NCBI GenBank assembly: GCA_900708905.1
Contig: CAADRB010000057.1
Location: forward strand, 538,363 to 602,362
DNA length: 64,000 nt
Direction: 5' to 3'
From: Hymenolepis diminuta
Taxonomy: Eukaryota; Platyhelminthes; Cestoda; Cyclophyllidea; Hymenolepididae
The translations under genes and the position numbers were made by a program. The stretch's first letter is position 1; the number at the start of each line of letters is the position of its first letter. Positions 22,801-34,200 of the stretch are shown here, one piece after another. Under the pieces are notes generated by a model. That model searched no databases and had not been told where the DNA came from. It saw only the letters and a program-made list of their open reading frames with translations.

Positions 22801-23985
22801 GGTTATGTATGATAAATATTCAAATAACACTTCCTTATCAAATAAAAAAATACCTTACCAATTATATTATTTGACCTTAAAGCAAGGAGTTACTTACAAA
22901 CCACTTCCATTTTAAAGGATTATTCTAACAAAGGGACACAAAAAAAATGTATTTCCAACAAAGTGATTACTAATACGGAAAAGAGTGAATGCAAACATAA
23001 ATGAATATGCACCAGAACTATTAAAGTATTTACCACATTATAAACTTATGAATAAATAGAAAATAATAAGTTAACTTTGAGTCCTTCACCAGGAACTAAT
23101 CAGAATAGCATAAGAACTAAATAAATAAATAAATAAATCTCAAACTAATTCCATATAAATGGTGAGGAGCATTAAACAGATATTCCTTATTTAATACACA
23201 AATAGTGGTGAAGTTCCCACGGATAAAAAATGGAACTTAAACGATTTGAAAAGACTTACAGGAAAGAGATTTGACAGTAAACGTCAATGTAAGTTGATCC
23301 AACATAAAGATTAGAGGTTGGCCAACACTAAGAGGTATATCGGCCAACTGCTGAGAAACCCGCTGAGACAGCATATCCACGTTGATGGGCTCTTTTGGGG
23401 CTCTTAATAAAATATTATTATTAATAAAGAAACAAAAGAACCTACTGTTTCTTCCGAAAGACTTCAATAGTAAAATGAGCCAAACTGAGGTAAGCATCCG
23501 ATGGGAGTTTGCAGGGCTCTAGAGTAACAGCTTGATCAAGTGAAATGTTTGCCCATTCTCTCTAAAAATGAGTGGAATAAAAAAAGATAACGTCAACCTG
23601 TGTGAGACCAAAGCCAATTTTTCCTTGTGGAATGCGGTCTGATGGATCAACACGAACAATGTAGGTAGCAAATCCCGTGTGCAAAGTACTGTAACGCGAA
23701 GGTTCCAAGTAGTCTCGACTGTTAATAAATGCCCTATTTGTAAGGGACATTTCCGTGCTCGGGAGTTTATATGCAGTTAATTGCATTGCGTTAGAAGGAC
23801 CCTATAAAGATGTTGATAAAGGAATTGACATAATAAGATGAAGAAGCAAAAAAACAGTTAAATCAGACAAACTAGATAAAACTACAACGAATAAACTATT
23901 ATTATAATCGCAAGCTATAACCTGAAAGAACTACCTTCACTGTATTCACAACACGATTGACGAAATTAGAAAGAGGGTTATTCAT
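6143..23985 (-). CDS. NSF: N-ethylmaleimide-sensitive factor (vesicle-fusing AAA+ ATPase)
   Basis: NSF is the hexameric ATPase that disassembles SNARE complexes with alpha-SNAP after membrane fusion. Exons (transcript order): 23985-23935, 23801-23598, 23561-23446, 23402-23260, 21532-21260, 20044-19770, 18437-18288, 18194-17991, 15589-15494, 14510-14178, 7878-7732, one starting in the N gap and ending at 6952, 6354-6282, 6205-6143. The visible coding sum is 2276 nt, i.e. ~758 residues; with ~20 hidden by the gap this is slightly over the usual ~745. Domain order: N domain ([13 protein letters not shown]), D1 with Walker A GPPGTGKT, Walker B IIIFDEID and [18 protein letters not shown], then D2 with Walker A GAPKAGKT. 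Start ATG at 23985 opens [13 protein letters not shown]. Identity is certain; exon ends were read by eye. Confidence 0.95.
7100..7699. other. Assembly gap (600 N)
   Basis: Exactly 600 consecutive N. It sits between NSF exon 11 and the exon that ends at 6952, and hides that exon's first ~55 nt plus intron sequence. Open frames spanning the N run are artefacts. Confidence 1.
7879..14177 (-). other. Large NSF intron (about 6.3 kb)
   Basis: AT-rich, with no convincing exon in either strand. A TA-rich run lies near 8985. Several 60-100 codon open frames occur here but none shows domain similarity or sensible splice context. This is likely where older, unrecognisable repeats sit. Confidence 0.6.
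14178..15589 (-). CDS. NSF: NSF exons 9-10: D1-D2 junction and D2 Walker A
   Basis: Exon 9 (15589-15494, 96 nt) carries the poorly conserved linker ending [11 protein letters not shown]. Exon 10 (14510-14178, 333 nt) reads [40 protein letters not shown] (D2 Walker A with the invariant Lys-Thr) and [17 protein letters not shown]2 binds ATP to hold the hexamer together. Confidence 0.93.
14511..15493 (-). repeat. NSF intron containing a poly-C/pyrimidine tract at 15220-15240
   Basis: The intron between exons 9 and 10 has a strikingly pure C/T run (two C-blocks separated by single T) at 15220-15240 within otherwise AT-rich DNA. No coding content seen. Confidence 0.6.
15590..17990 (-). other. NSF intron (2.4 kb), nothing recognised
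   Basis: No exon, RNA gene or recognisable mobile element seen. The stretch is AT-rich throughout. Confidence 0.5.
17991..18437 (-). CDS. NSF: NSF exons 7-8: D1 second region of homology and lid
   Basis: Exon 7 (18437-18288, 150 nt) reads [19 protein letters not shown] and [19 protein letters not shown], including arginine-finger residues in RPGR. Exon 8 (18194-17991, 204 nt) reads [20 protein letters not shown] and [15 protein letters not shown]. Both are phase 0 cassettes. Confidence 0.93.
18438..19769 (-). other. NSF intron (1.3 kb) holding one copy of a dispersed repeat
   Basis: Non-coding. The part from about 19380 to 19640 is similar to 30490-30740 (see repeat entries). The remainder shows nothing I can name. 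Confidence 0.5.
19500..19640 (+). repeat. Dispersed repeat, copy 1
   Basis: The segment reading cctgaaccaacttagctgaa, then tgctgtgtgacaatgctctc and ctatttccgtttcccctccg, matches 30620-30720 with mismatches and small indels in the same orientation. The match continues to a shared gttgtcgtgt/gttgtcacgt stretch. The family is unknown; it could be part of a larger degenerate transposon or a non-autonomous element. Confidence 0.5.
19770..21532 (-). CDS. NSF: NSF exons 5-6: N-D1 linker and D1 ATP-binding core
   Basis: Exon 5 (21532-21260, 273 nt) holds [20 protein letters not shown] and [13 protein letters not shown], the family signature before D1. Exon 6 (20044-19770, 275 nt) holds [20 protein letters not shown] (Walker A), [20 protein letters not shown] and [16 protein letters not shown] (Walker B). 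All residues needed for ATP hydrolysis in D1, the motor domain, are present. Confidence 0.95.
20045..21259 (-). other. NSF intron (1.2 kb), nothing recognised
   Basis: AT-rich intron sequence between exons 5 and 6; no coding or RNA feature seen. Confidence 0.5.
21533..23259 (-). other. NSF intron (1.7 kb) with an AAAT microsatellite
   Basis: No exon seen. A short perfect (AAAT)n tract lies at about 23118-23138. Confidence 0.6.
23260..23985 (-). CDS. NSF: NSF exons 1-4: N-terminal (SNAP-binding) domain
   Basis: Exon 1 (23985-23935) has 17 codons. Exon 2 (23801-23598) carries [16 protein letters not shown] and [17 protein letters not shown]. Exon 3 is 23561-23446 and exon 4 is 23402-23260 ([18 protein letters not shown], then [14 protein letters not shown]). 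Introns 2 and 3 are only 36 nt (23597-23562) and 43 nt (23445-23403). This domain contacts alpha-SNAP on the SNARE bundle. It is the least conserved part of NSF, as expected for the family. Confidence 0.9.
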
Positions 23986-26900
23986 GTACAATCACTTAAA
24001 CTACACCTTACGCGTAAAAAAGACCTTTCAAAATCTGTTACAATCAAACGGGTGGTGTAAACAAATTTATAGGTCATTTAAATTAACGAAATGGTATTGA
24101 TTAGTTAAATAATTTAAATGTTGTTATTCATGTCGTCTTTGTTCAAAAATAGTTTAAATATTAATTATAACTAACTTTTTTGCATTACTGTAAAAATAAG
24201 CCCTGTGTTTATTTGGAGATTATTGGGAAAGCGTTTCACAAATTTTTAGTTAAAATCATCATAACACCGTCTTGCCCCTTGCTCCATCAAAGCTTTTATA
24301 GATCAGTTGTATTTTTAATGCCAAATTACATCCTTTTTACAAAATGAATGGCAATGGTTGTCGATGAATAATCATTCAGCACGCTCGAGTTTTCCATATA
24401 TTTTTAAATGATGCCAAAATACAGTAAATCTACTAGTTATAATATATTTGCATTTTATATTCTCAGAACAATATGTTCTTGTGACAATGGCAGAAGTATG
24501 ATTATAAAAGCATACTTCATTTAAATAGAAAATAAAATGAATAGAAAAAGAGGAGGAGATCTCAAATTGTTAAATCTCCGCCAGAATAACTTATTTGAAA
24601 GTGACTCAATAAATTTAAATTCGATTAAATGTTTTAATCAAAACCTTTGTTAATCCTTATTTTTCATACTGCTCTTAAATTGGAGTTAGTTATATTTTTA
24701 GTAAACAATGCCGTTATAAATCCACAATCTAATATTTGCCCTCGTTTACGGAACATCATCCAATAATGAGTAGGACTTGGATTATTCACTCTTTATATGA
24801 AAAGAATGCAAGTGGAAATTAACTCAATCGAAATTTACATCACAAAAATGGCAAATTCATATGCATTGGTTGCGTTAGCTAAATGATTTCAATAAATGTT
24901 AAAGTTGGATTTTGTGATTGAATTATACGTGCAATATATTACTGTATAAATTCAAATAGAATGCATAGACAGGAACGTTATCAGTTTGTTCTTTTATTCA
25001 ATGTAAATTTTCGGATGAAAATTACGTGATGATATAATTGATTTAAAATAGTGCAAATCTTTTTCTCCTTATCAATTCTGACAAACTTTCATACAGTATT
25101 TAATACTTACCTCAAGAAAAATAGAGAAAAATCGAATAATATCTTTATTTGGCCAGTTTGATCGGTGTGGTGTTCTAAAAGCATTAGTTAAGGAAGTGTT
25201 TCAGATACCATAGAGAGTATATATGTTGCCCGACTACAGTTAGAAATCACTGATTCATTTTTAACAATATCATTTTGAACCGTTTTTCAAAATGCTCCAC
25301 TTCATTTTAGAGAGCTTTAGGCTTTCCAATGCTAGTTCTGTAATAATGTTAGGTCTTACGGGGCAAAACCGATCGAACATTTGGAATGAGTCAAGCCGTT
25401 CATGTGGCCAGATCACTTGGAGGTAGTGGGCAAGGCGCCCCAACTTATAAATAGTAAATTAGGTTTTTATACAAAATATTTCTTCGTTAGATGTCAGTCA
25501 TGCTTCGTCGTCGGTGTCTTGGCGTGATGATAAATGCCTGTTTAGGTATCTATGTACAAGCACGCAAACACATAGTGGGGTCGCCTGTGGACATTGTAGT
25601 GGAGATCTTATCGTCGGTCCATCATTTCTATTCGCCAAATCTTGACAGACATCTGCTGGCTATAGCAAGTTCACTCGAAGATCATTCAGAATCTCTATCC
25701 AAGTTATGCTCTAAACAAGCACAGTAAGTAGCTGATGCGGTGACAAAGAGAACAGTACGTGTTTGTAGGGCATTGTCTTTAATAAGAAGTAATTAAGGAG
25801 CATCTTATAGATAAGGAGCGTGCATAGTATGACCGATAGAAAGATGGACTAAAAGTAATATAGGGTACAAAGGTGAGAAGAAGGGAACATTTTGCCACAA
25901 TGGGAATTTTTTACAAGCTTTCAATTGTCTACTTTTACTCTATGCTGGTCTGCGTGCTGGCAAATGCCTTCGTACTCAGCTGTTGAGGTTACCAGCCTGG
26001 TCAACTTCTAATCCTTAATTAACAACATGCTCAACTTCTATTATGCATGCTTCTATTATGACTAAACTCTTTAATACTAACCACACGAAGTGTCTAAGAT
26101 CTGGTTATGGAAATGGTACGGGAGTAGGAGCGAATAATGAAATGCGTATGATAGTGCAAGTGAGGCTTGGTGCATGGGGAAGGGCAGACTCTACAGAAAG
26201 GGTGAGCCATAGACGCTGAATGCGTTTGGCCATTAGTGCACCGCACAAGATATAAGCACTCCTTAGCTGCAATCTAGACTGTCATAAGTAATTTAAAAGA
26301 AATGAATTTTGAATGACAGTCAAGATTATATTTGAGCGGACTTAGTCGTTCGGATTTCCGCGATCAGTATTGATCGCATTTGGAAATTTTATAAACTAAA
26401 ACGGCTCAAATGTCTTCCTAAACAGACTTGGATTAAGTTCATTAATGTATGACATGGAGTAACGAATAATATAAGGACTGATGTGGATGCAATTTTAGTT
26501 TTTCACTCATGTCTTGAACTGCATTTTCATAGATCTATGTCCAATTCTGATATAAATTTTGCATCAGACACCAGAAATTTAGCCGGCTGACTTTGAGATT
26601 CTTCGCAATCCGTTCTGTGAAATCTGTTTATTCATTTAATTTGATCTCAAGTAGATAATAATGATTTCCCAAATGTCAGCTATAATTATCAAAAAAAAAC
26701 TAAAGGCTTCATTAAAGCGATAGGCGGTTACACAGAGATAAGTTCCAAGAAATCTTCTCATTACTCACACAACTACACACACGTCCTATCGTGAAGTAAA
26801 ATGAGCACACAATCAGACAGCCAATCAGATTACGCAAATCAGACATCCTCCGCATTGGTATTATCCGCAGAAACATCTCATCATAAGCAACAGGCAATCA

Positions 26901-27942
26901 ATACACCATGACACCATTTTTCCTTTTGAATGCTGTCTGAGATGACCTATCGACAAGTTATTAACGGATTTTCCTTTTGTTTAAGTGAGTTCGATAATTT
27001 TCTTATCATTTCCTCATCATGTATTTATTTTTGAGACCTGCCTTTATTTGCACGCACTCGATTCTAGGAATATATTTAAGAAAAAGCAAATTACATCTTG
27101 CTGGATTATTTAGTGAATGTCTATTCTACGTGTTCATGTATTTACTAAACAATGTAGTTTTCAAACAGAAATACTCGCGGAAGAAGAATCAGTTATAAAA
27201 CTGGAAATAACAAGGGATGATTTAAGCTAACCGACTTAACGCTCGTCAGAAAATCGGAAAAAATGATCGCATGATTCAATCTTACAAGTTTAAATAAAAT
27301 TTATTTTGTTCTATTAGTCAATATCATTCAAAAAATCTTAAAAAATGCTCTACGATTTATAAGAACAATAGCATTCATAATTAATCAGTAGCTCTATTTG
27401 GTGAAAATCACTGGTTTTAGGAAGTGAAGTAAAAATCGGAGGCTTCGTAAAGTCGAATAACAATGAATAAACAATCTTGGTATCGTAGAAATACTTCAAC
27501 TCCTCCAATTCAAAAAGTCATGCTTCCTTTGATTAAATTTATAGTGGTGTGATTTTACATTAAGCGTTCTTGGTACACTGGATTTTAATACCTAAGTGCT
27601 GATTTAAGTTGCAAAATATCTCAACTAGTTGTCGCGACACACTATTACCGCTTCCTACTGCTAATTGGAATATCCGTGGTATTAAGCAATTTATTGGTAA
27701 AAGGTAGGATGGTTAGGTCCCATCCAAACAACATCAAATTGTCAGCCCCATTATGCCTCTAATTTGGAAGTGGAAGGATTTGTCATCTATTTCATAGACA
27801 TCTCATTAACAAATAGGGACACAGAAACACATTCACATATGCGAAAGACAAAGTCTGCTTCCTGACCGACGAGTAGAAGAAGTGGGGAAGGAGAAATAAA
27901 AAAATTCTTCGTTTTTTGAAGTTGACTTTATATTAATGGAAG
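23986..27942. other. Long region between divergent NSF and EGF/SEA genes
   Basis: About 4 kb with very little coding signal. It must contain the NSF promoter at its left side (head-to-head layout). A minus-strand stretch 25180-25110 is bounded by an acceptor-like ttttag and a gtaagt donor and could be an untranslated NSF first exon. One open frame at 25491-25727 is listed separately. Confidence 0.4.
25491..25727 (+). CDS. Unclassified exon-like open frame
   Basis: A 78-codon frame starts with ATG immediately after a TAG acceptor-like site. It ends at a TAA that overlaps a perfect donor (ACA then gtaagtag at 25723). This could be an exon whose frame continues elsewhere, or chance. The product (MSVMLRRRCLGVMINACLGI, later SPVDIVVEILSSVHHFYS) suggests amphipathic helices but matches no family I recognise. 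An open stretch at 25350-25440 just upstream (GMSQAVHVARSLGGS in one frame) could belong to the same unit. I could not link the two in phase. Confidence 0.25.
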   Translation: MSVMLRRRCLGVMINACLGIYVQARKHIVGSPVDIVVEILSSVHHFYSPNLDRHLLAIASSLEDHSESLSKLCSKQAQ

Positions 27943-28204
27943 ATTTTGGTTATAGTTTTAGCCATCTTTTTGGGATCTGATGCCCAAGGGCCAATGCTCA
28001 ACTTTAACTCTCCATTCTTAAATACGACCTCACAATTATCACCACCACCGACGGCTATAACTAAACATCGAAGTACTCGAGAAGCATACATTCCTCAATA
28101 TTGTTCCAAATGCTCTGAAGGTAGTGTATGCCTCGTATTTGAAGGAGAAGACGAACGCCAGTGCTTCTGTCGCCCTGATTACTATGGGGAATTTTGCGAT
28201 CAAC
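27943..28204 (+). CDS. EGF/SEA protein exon 1: signal peptide and first EGF domain
   Basis: The open frame begins after an AG at 27942 and ends at donor gtaagt (28205) in phase 1. It encodes a hydrophobic leader, a Ser/Thr/Pro-rich spacer (NTTSQLSPPPTAITKHRSTR) suited to O-glycosylation, and an EGF-like domain with six Cys. No in-frame ATG exists before the leader. The start must come from an upstream exon, or from a spliced leader ending in AUG, which is known in some flatworms. Confidence 0.7.
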
Positions 28205-31200
28205 GTAAGTCTTATTTCTCTACTTGTGTTTGCTTAAATAATGCTTTGTTAAAAAATTTAAATCTCTGTACGCTATAAGTAGTAGGGATAAGTGGATTGA
28301 TATTTTGCTTTAACTTTCACCTTTCACTTTAACCAATCCAGAGAAGTAGAATACTATAAGCGTTTTTTTAATAAATAGATTGACTTTATTTGGGGTAAGT
28401 GCAATGATTAAGAGCAACAGTTACTCAAAAAATTTATATTAATTGACGTTATTATTTTTTTAAAAATTAATTTATGAATATGACACTGCTATGTCAAGGA
28501 TTTATTCATCAAGTCTTGCTCGTGCCAATATTTAAGTACTCAATTTCTTTCAGTTTAATCAAAACACTGTCATGAGTTTTTTATTGAAATTTTAATTTCT
28601 TAGAAAGAACTCCCATTCAGGTAAAGCAACGTTTTCTTATTTGGGCTCAAGGTTACATTGCTGTAAATTTGGCCTGAAGAACCTTCAGTGCAAGCAGGAA
28701 AACCTACTTTGTAGATCAGTTTGCAAAAATGTTACTCTTCAGGCTTATTTACATACCTCTAAACTTGGATCGAAGATTCGTAAATGGCCTAATCTTGGGG
28801 TCACATTTTGCTACAATTACACTTAAAAATATCAGGTTAATAGTACTAATAAAACAGTTCGAGGGTGATAGATAAAAGAGTTAACAACACTTTTATCTTA
28901 ATTGTGAACATGTTTTGATGTGCGCCTGACGTATTAGTGTCTAAGCGACACAATTCATTTTTATTATGGGTTAACGTCATTGTTGATGCTTTTGACAATT
29001 TACAAGTTCGTCCACCTCACTACTCTATGTTAATCTTGCCCATCAGTACTAAAATATTTGAAGCATTTCCCTCAAAATAAGTTAAAGCAGCATGAGAAGT
29101 ATAAACGGATTAATCAACGATTCATTTTGTAACAAATACCCTTCTTGTACAATGAAGGATACTTGGTAAAATGAAAGAATTTGCAAATTCTTTTAATTTT
29201 TGCATATATATTCCCCAACTTTTGTCCCACTTAATTGAAAAATTTAGAAAAATCAGAGAATTATTGCAAATTAACTCAAGATGGAATTGTGATTTGGAGA
29301 ATGGATAGCGCACTAATGCTAATTTTAAGTCTCTTTTTCGTTTACATTCGCGCACGAGGAAGCTCCACAATGGTGGTATGTTGACATCGATCTTCAACAT
29401 TCCTTCGCAGGCGCTCCTGCTGGCATCGATTTTTCGATGGTGGAAACACAATTACAACATTCTTGTATTACCAATTTCTGATTTACAAATTAATTCTGGA
29501 TTTGTGAAAAGTAATTGAAAGATTAAAAAGGGAGAGAGTTATGGTCTGGTGACGACTTGGATCTTCCTAAGTGTCTTAAAAACAAAACGATATAAACCTC
29601 TGAAACATCTTTGTCCATTGATGGGAATTTCTATACAGTTCTCTTTTACTGATAAACCGTCTATTATCACACACTTAGTTAGAAACAGCCAATAACGATC
29701 AACTGAAGAAAATTTTATCCGTCCTACGTCAACTTTATTTCGCTTATTTTTAGTGATTCTTAAGCTCCCTGAAACCTGCACCAAAACTGCATGCGAAAAT
29801 GGAGGGATTTGTCAACAAGGCACTGGACAAACGACCTGCATCTGTCCAATCAATTATGTTGGAACGAACTGTTCTCGAGGTATGGGTATTCCTATTCACC
29901 AATTTAAATTAATTACTTCAAGAATCAAACAGCAACCTCTAGATTCTATATTCTACCATCAATGTATATAGGTCAATTGCGAAAGTGTTTTCTTGAAATG
30001 TTTATTTCCTATTTAGTTGCATTATGGGTTCAAGTTGAAATGAACATAGACGGAAGTCAAGTTCACTGGGATGGTTCGAATCAAACGGCATCTGCAGTTG
30101 GCGATGTTGCTTGCAACCAAGTAACTTTACCAATTTTTCCTCGATTTATTTTTCTTGCTAACTTGCGATTATTGTGGATGGAAAATCAGACTTTTAGGGG
30201 TATGTTTCAGCATAGGAACATGAAAATGTGTCATTTGTATTATTTTGATTTTTTTTATAATTCACTTGTAACCATCGTATAGGTGTTTATCATAGTTTCT
30301 ATTTCAGATGTACTTAGTATATTTAGCTCAGTTATTCTGTAGTTTATTTGCTAACTTATCTGAAGTAAGTTTAAAAATGTAATATTACCATGTGTTTTAT
30401 AACAATTTTGGCTGATACGACGACGTCACCGGTAAATTGCCAAATGACAATCGGCTTTCGCTTTCAATCGTTGGCTTGATTTCCAATAAACTTCTGACAC
30501 ACATACTAAGGCATTGTTCAAGTCCTAACCAGAATCGTTTAACTGGGCATTCAAAAAATAGCAATGATAAGACACCTTTACGCATTAGAGGAACTATGCC
30601 CAAAGGAGTACATTGAGATATTTTGAACCAAACCTGAAACGATCTGCTGTGTGGCATTATTCTCCTATTTATGCTTCCCTTCCGGTTTCACTGTGGTATG
30701 TTCCTATTCAATTCTATGCTCCAATCTGTTGTTGTCACGTTTAGTGACTGGTAACGTCCAATAGATGGGTTTATTTTTCCATGTTTAATTATCATTATAC
30801 GGTTAAGTGTTTTGTTTTATTTTAAAAGTAAAGCCAGTTCTCTAGCGAACAAACGTCTTCTTCTGACTCTCTGATTCATGCTAGAACTCGGTCTATCTGA
30901 GGAATTTGATTAAGGAATGGTATGGGCTTGCTAGTTCTCGACAATTATCTTAATTTGAAATGTGGTGGTGGCATTTGCTGGTTCTTTAACATCATTTTAG
31001 GCCTGCGAAATTTAGTCCTTAGGATTTATTATCCGTGTTAAAATATTTTCAGATGATTTAATTTTACAGTTTTCTAACGTTATAGGTAATGATAGCTTGA
31101 AATAGAAACTCAAGTATTCAGTCGAACAAAAAGTTTTTAATGAAGTTTTAATAGTGATTTTTCTCCTCATTAATAATTCAAACAATTTTAATCTTAGGGA

Positions 31201-34200
31201 AGGTTTTAGTTGTTGTTTGTTTTAAATATCATAGATCACGTCCTGACACTCATTAAATTATTATTATTCCCCCTAGCAGTACAAAAAACTTATACAGGTT
31301 TTAATTTGAATGAGAGGAGCAATGCTCGAATCTAATGAGGTAGGAAGCGGAGAAGGGGTCAAGAAGAAACAGATACTGAAGTCAGTGCACGGATTTTCAA
31401 TTTAGTTGAGTTATGGAATCTGTGTGATGTCCCTAAACTCATTAAAAATATTGCTTTTTACTATCAACAAGCCCGATATCCCAGATAGAGATACTACTGG
31501 CCGCTCATACGAATCAGTTTGGCACAAAACGAACTTTACTTATGCTCTTAAAATTTACAAACGGCTTCCAACATACATAAAAGGGAAATATGGCGCACAT
31601 AAATAATATGAATGTTACATAATAAAATATTTTTCTTATTTTAAAATAATATTTCCTTCCTTGAAAATGTTTTAAATTAAATGTCTCAATGTTTAAACTT
31701 CTTGAAATGACTCCAAGATTAATAAATGAGATTGCGTTCACGATATTCAGTACTTATTGAATGGATGATTTAATTCTGTGACTGGCCATGCCACCCAGAT
31801 TCGTTTTTAACATGTTACAGACAAGAGCAAGTAGATGTGGCCATCAACAGTTTTTACATATCTAAATGCGTTATTTGTGATATAAATGTTTCTAAATTCA
31901 TTGACAGCCGCGTCATTCTGTTATTCAATTCGTTCCTTAATTATTCCATTCAAATGTTCAATTTTGTATGCTCTACGCTATTAATTTATGGTGCAACGTG
32001 CACTGAAGCCTCCTAGAAGAAACGAATGAAGCGAGTCATTCATATCGCTAGAACAATTAGAAGGTGACGAAGTAGGTTATTCTTCGTTCATCTTTATAGT
32101 TAAGACCACAAGGCTAATACGTCTGGATGACCTGAGTTAAATATTGAGAATGGCAGAATATCGTTAACTGAATCTGAACTAACTGACAAAGTAATGCTTT
32201 ATTATGTGCTATTCGGAGTGCCAGAGCTTCTCAACACATTATTCATTACTTTGCTTGGATATACAGAGTAATAATAAATAACATTCTTACCTAACTTCAT
32301 AAAGTTGGCAGGAAAAATTTCAATGAACGAATATTCTTGTCTAAAATGCCTTTTTTGGCGATTTTTAGCTAATTATTTCCATTAAACGTGGTCAAGACCC
32401 GATTCTCGCAACTTCCATAATTGATTGCCATCTGAAACACCTCGAAAAAACTAAAATAGCCGACGCGGAAGGAATGAGATTAAAGGTCCTGCTAAAATTC
32501 GACCCCAAGTACAATGAAACCGCCTTCGATGCTGCAAATGTGATAGAAGTTCTTCAAACAGCACCATATTTTTCCCATTTTATTAGAGGTGATTTCGTTC
32601 GTGATAAAACTGCCAACATCACCAGTAAGTTTCTTTTATACCTTACAATTATCGGTTTCCAGTTAGCAAACAGGAGTCCAGTAAGGATTCCAATCGGCCC
32701 ATATTTCTCTTTAATTAAAAATGCTTACCATTTTATTCCCGTTACACTGTCAGTTGGACAAATAGACATATAGCTTCAATAAGTGATTGAGATTCAGGCG
32801 TTTAATTATATACTTGAATGCTGTCCATCGAGAATTTGGTATTATTTGCGGATGCTTTCAAGGTTGATTGTCAACTTTCCTCAATAATAATCGTACAGAC
32901 AACTTTTTAAAAGACTTTCGGATGTAAACTAGAAATAGGTCGAGGATAACATCTGATGGTTTATTATTTCATTATTATTCACAATTATACGACAAATGTA
33001 CAATTTTTAATTGTGGAAAATAACCGACATCGAATAACCGTAAACTAGGAAATGATAAAGAGGAGGGGATCAAGAAAGGTAAAGAGAATAACGTCAGCGT
33101 ATCAAAGGATCTTACTTTATTTGATTCTTGGACCCGGGTTGTGCAGTATTTACCAAATGATCAGTTCAAATTTCACTATTCGTCCCCTGAATTTCAGTAA
33201 ATGCTTGTCTACAATGTCACTGTCCACTAATTGGTATTATTTAAAAGGAAAGGACAGTCTTTCCGCTTCACTTCACCTTTTTACAATGGGTGAGAAGGCA
33301 AATGATCTTATAAGATATTCCGCAGCTTACAGTATTGAAATAGTAGGAAATTGATAAAATTTTCAGGTTTTAACTATTTAGACAACCGCGCCTTTTTTTA
33401 TTTAAGGTCATTTCAATCACTTTGAAGTATGGTATATTGCTATGAAAATATTCACAAACAATTTCATTATTTAAGCACAACAAAGATGAGAATTGGCTTC
33501 ATAGCTTTAGGAGATGGAATTGGTCTTTCATGTCTACTTTTGATTTGTCACTTTTAGTTATAATAACTAACTGAAAAAAAACTTGACTTTTTATTGTCAA
33601 ATCCACTAAATTAATAGGTCTATCAAAGGTCCGATTTGGACATGAGGTGAATAGTTTTTAACACTACGCTTACTGAAGAAAAAGAGCGTGAAATTTCAAC
33701 TTTCTGCTTTGGAAACGGGAATTTTCCCACAAAAGAAGTTGCGATCGGCGTTACCCATAAGATCTTAGTAACCTGATAATTTGAGCTGTATACCGCTCAA
33801 TTGAACCTCTGCAATATAAAATACTTGTAAGGGAATCATAGCATAGGTTCTCAAGTGCTAATGTGTCCATTAGTTTGCATATGCAGTTATCTATAACTGG
33901 TACATTGTATTGCTGCAGTTGGGGTAACAACCAATAGTTGGCAGCTAACAAAAGTAGAACACAAAGAGTTGTATAGGCCAAAGTGTATTGAATAAACTAG
34001 GATAAGGATTCGAGTGAGTAAGAGAGAGATGAGGGACTAAGGAAATGAGAGGGAAGCGTAGGACGTGTGTCCACAGTATGCGTGTGAGTTGAAATATAAA
34101 GATTGTTTATATGAGTCTTTGCGTTAGGATAAGAGTGCAGATGTACTTTTAAATGAAACAAGACAGTTATGGAAGAAAGGAGACTTGATAGACTCGTCTA

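Noticed and set aside
29122..29451. A 109-codon minus-strand open frame opposite the EGF/SEA gene
   Set aside because: Lies in an intron on the other strand, with no motif or splice context.
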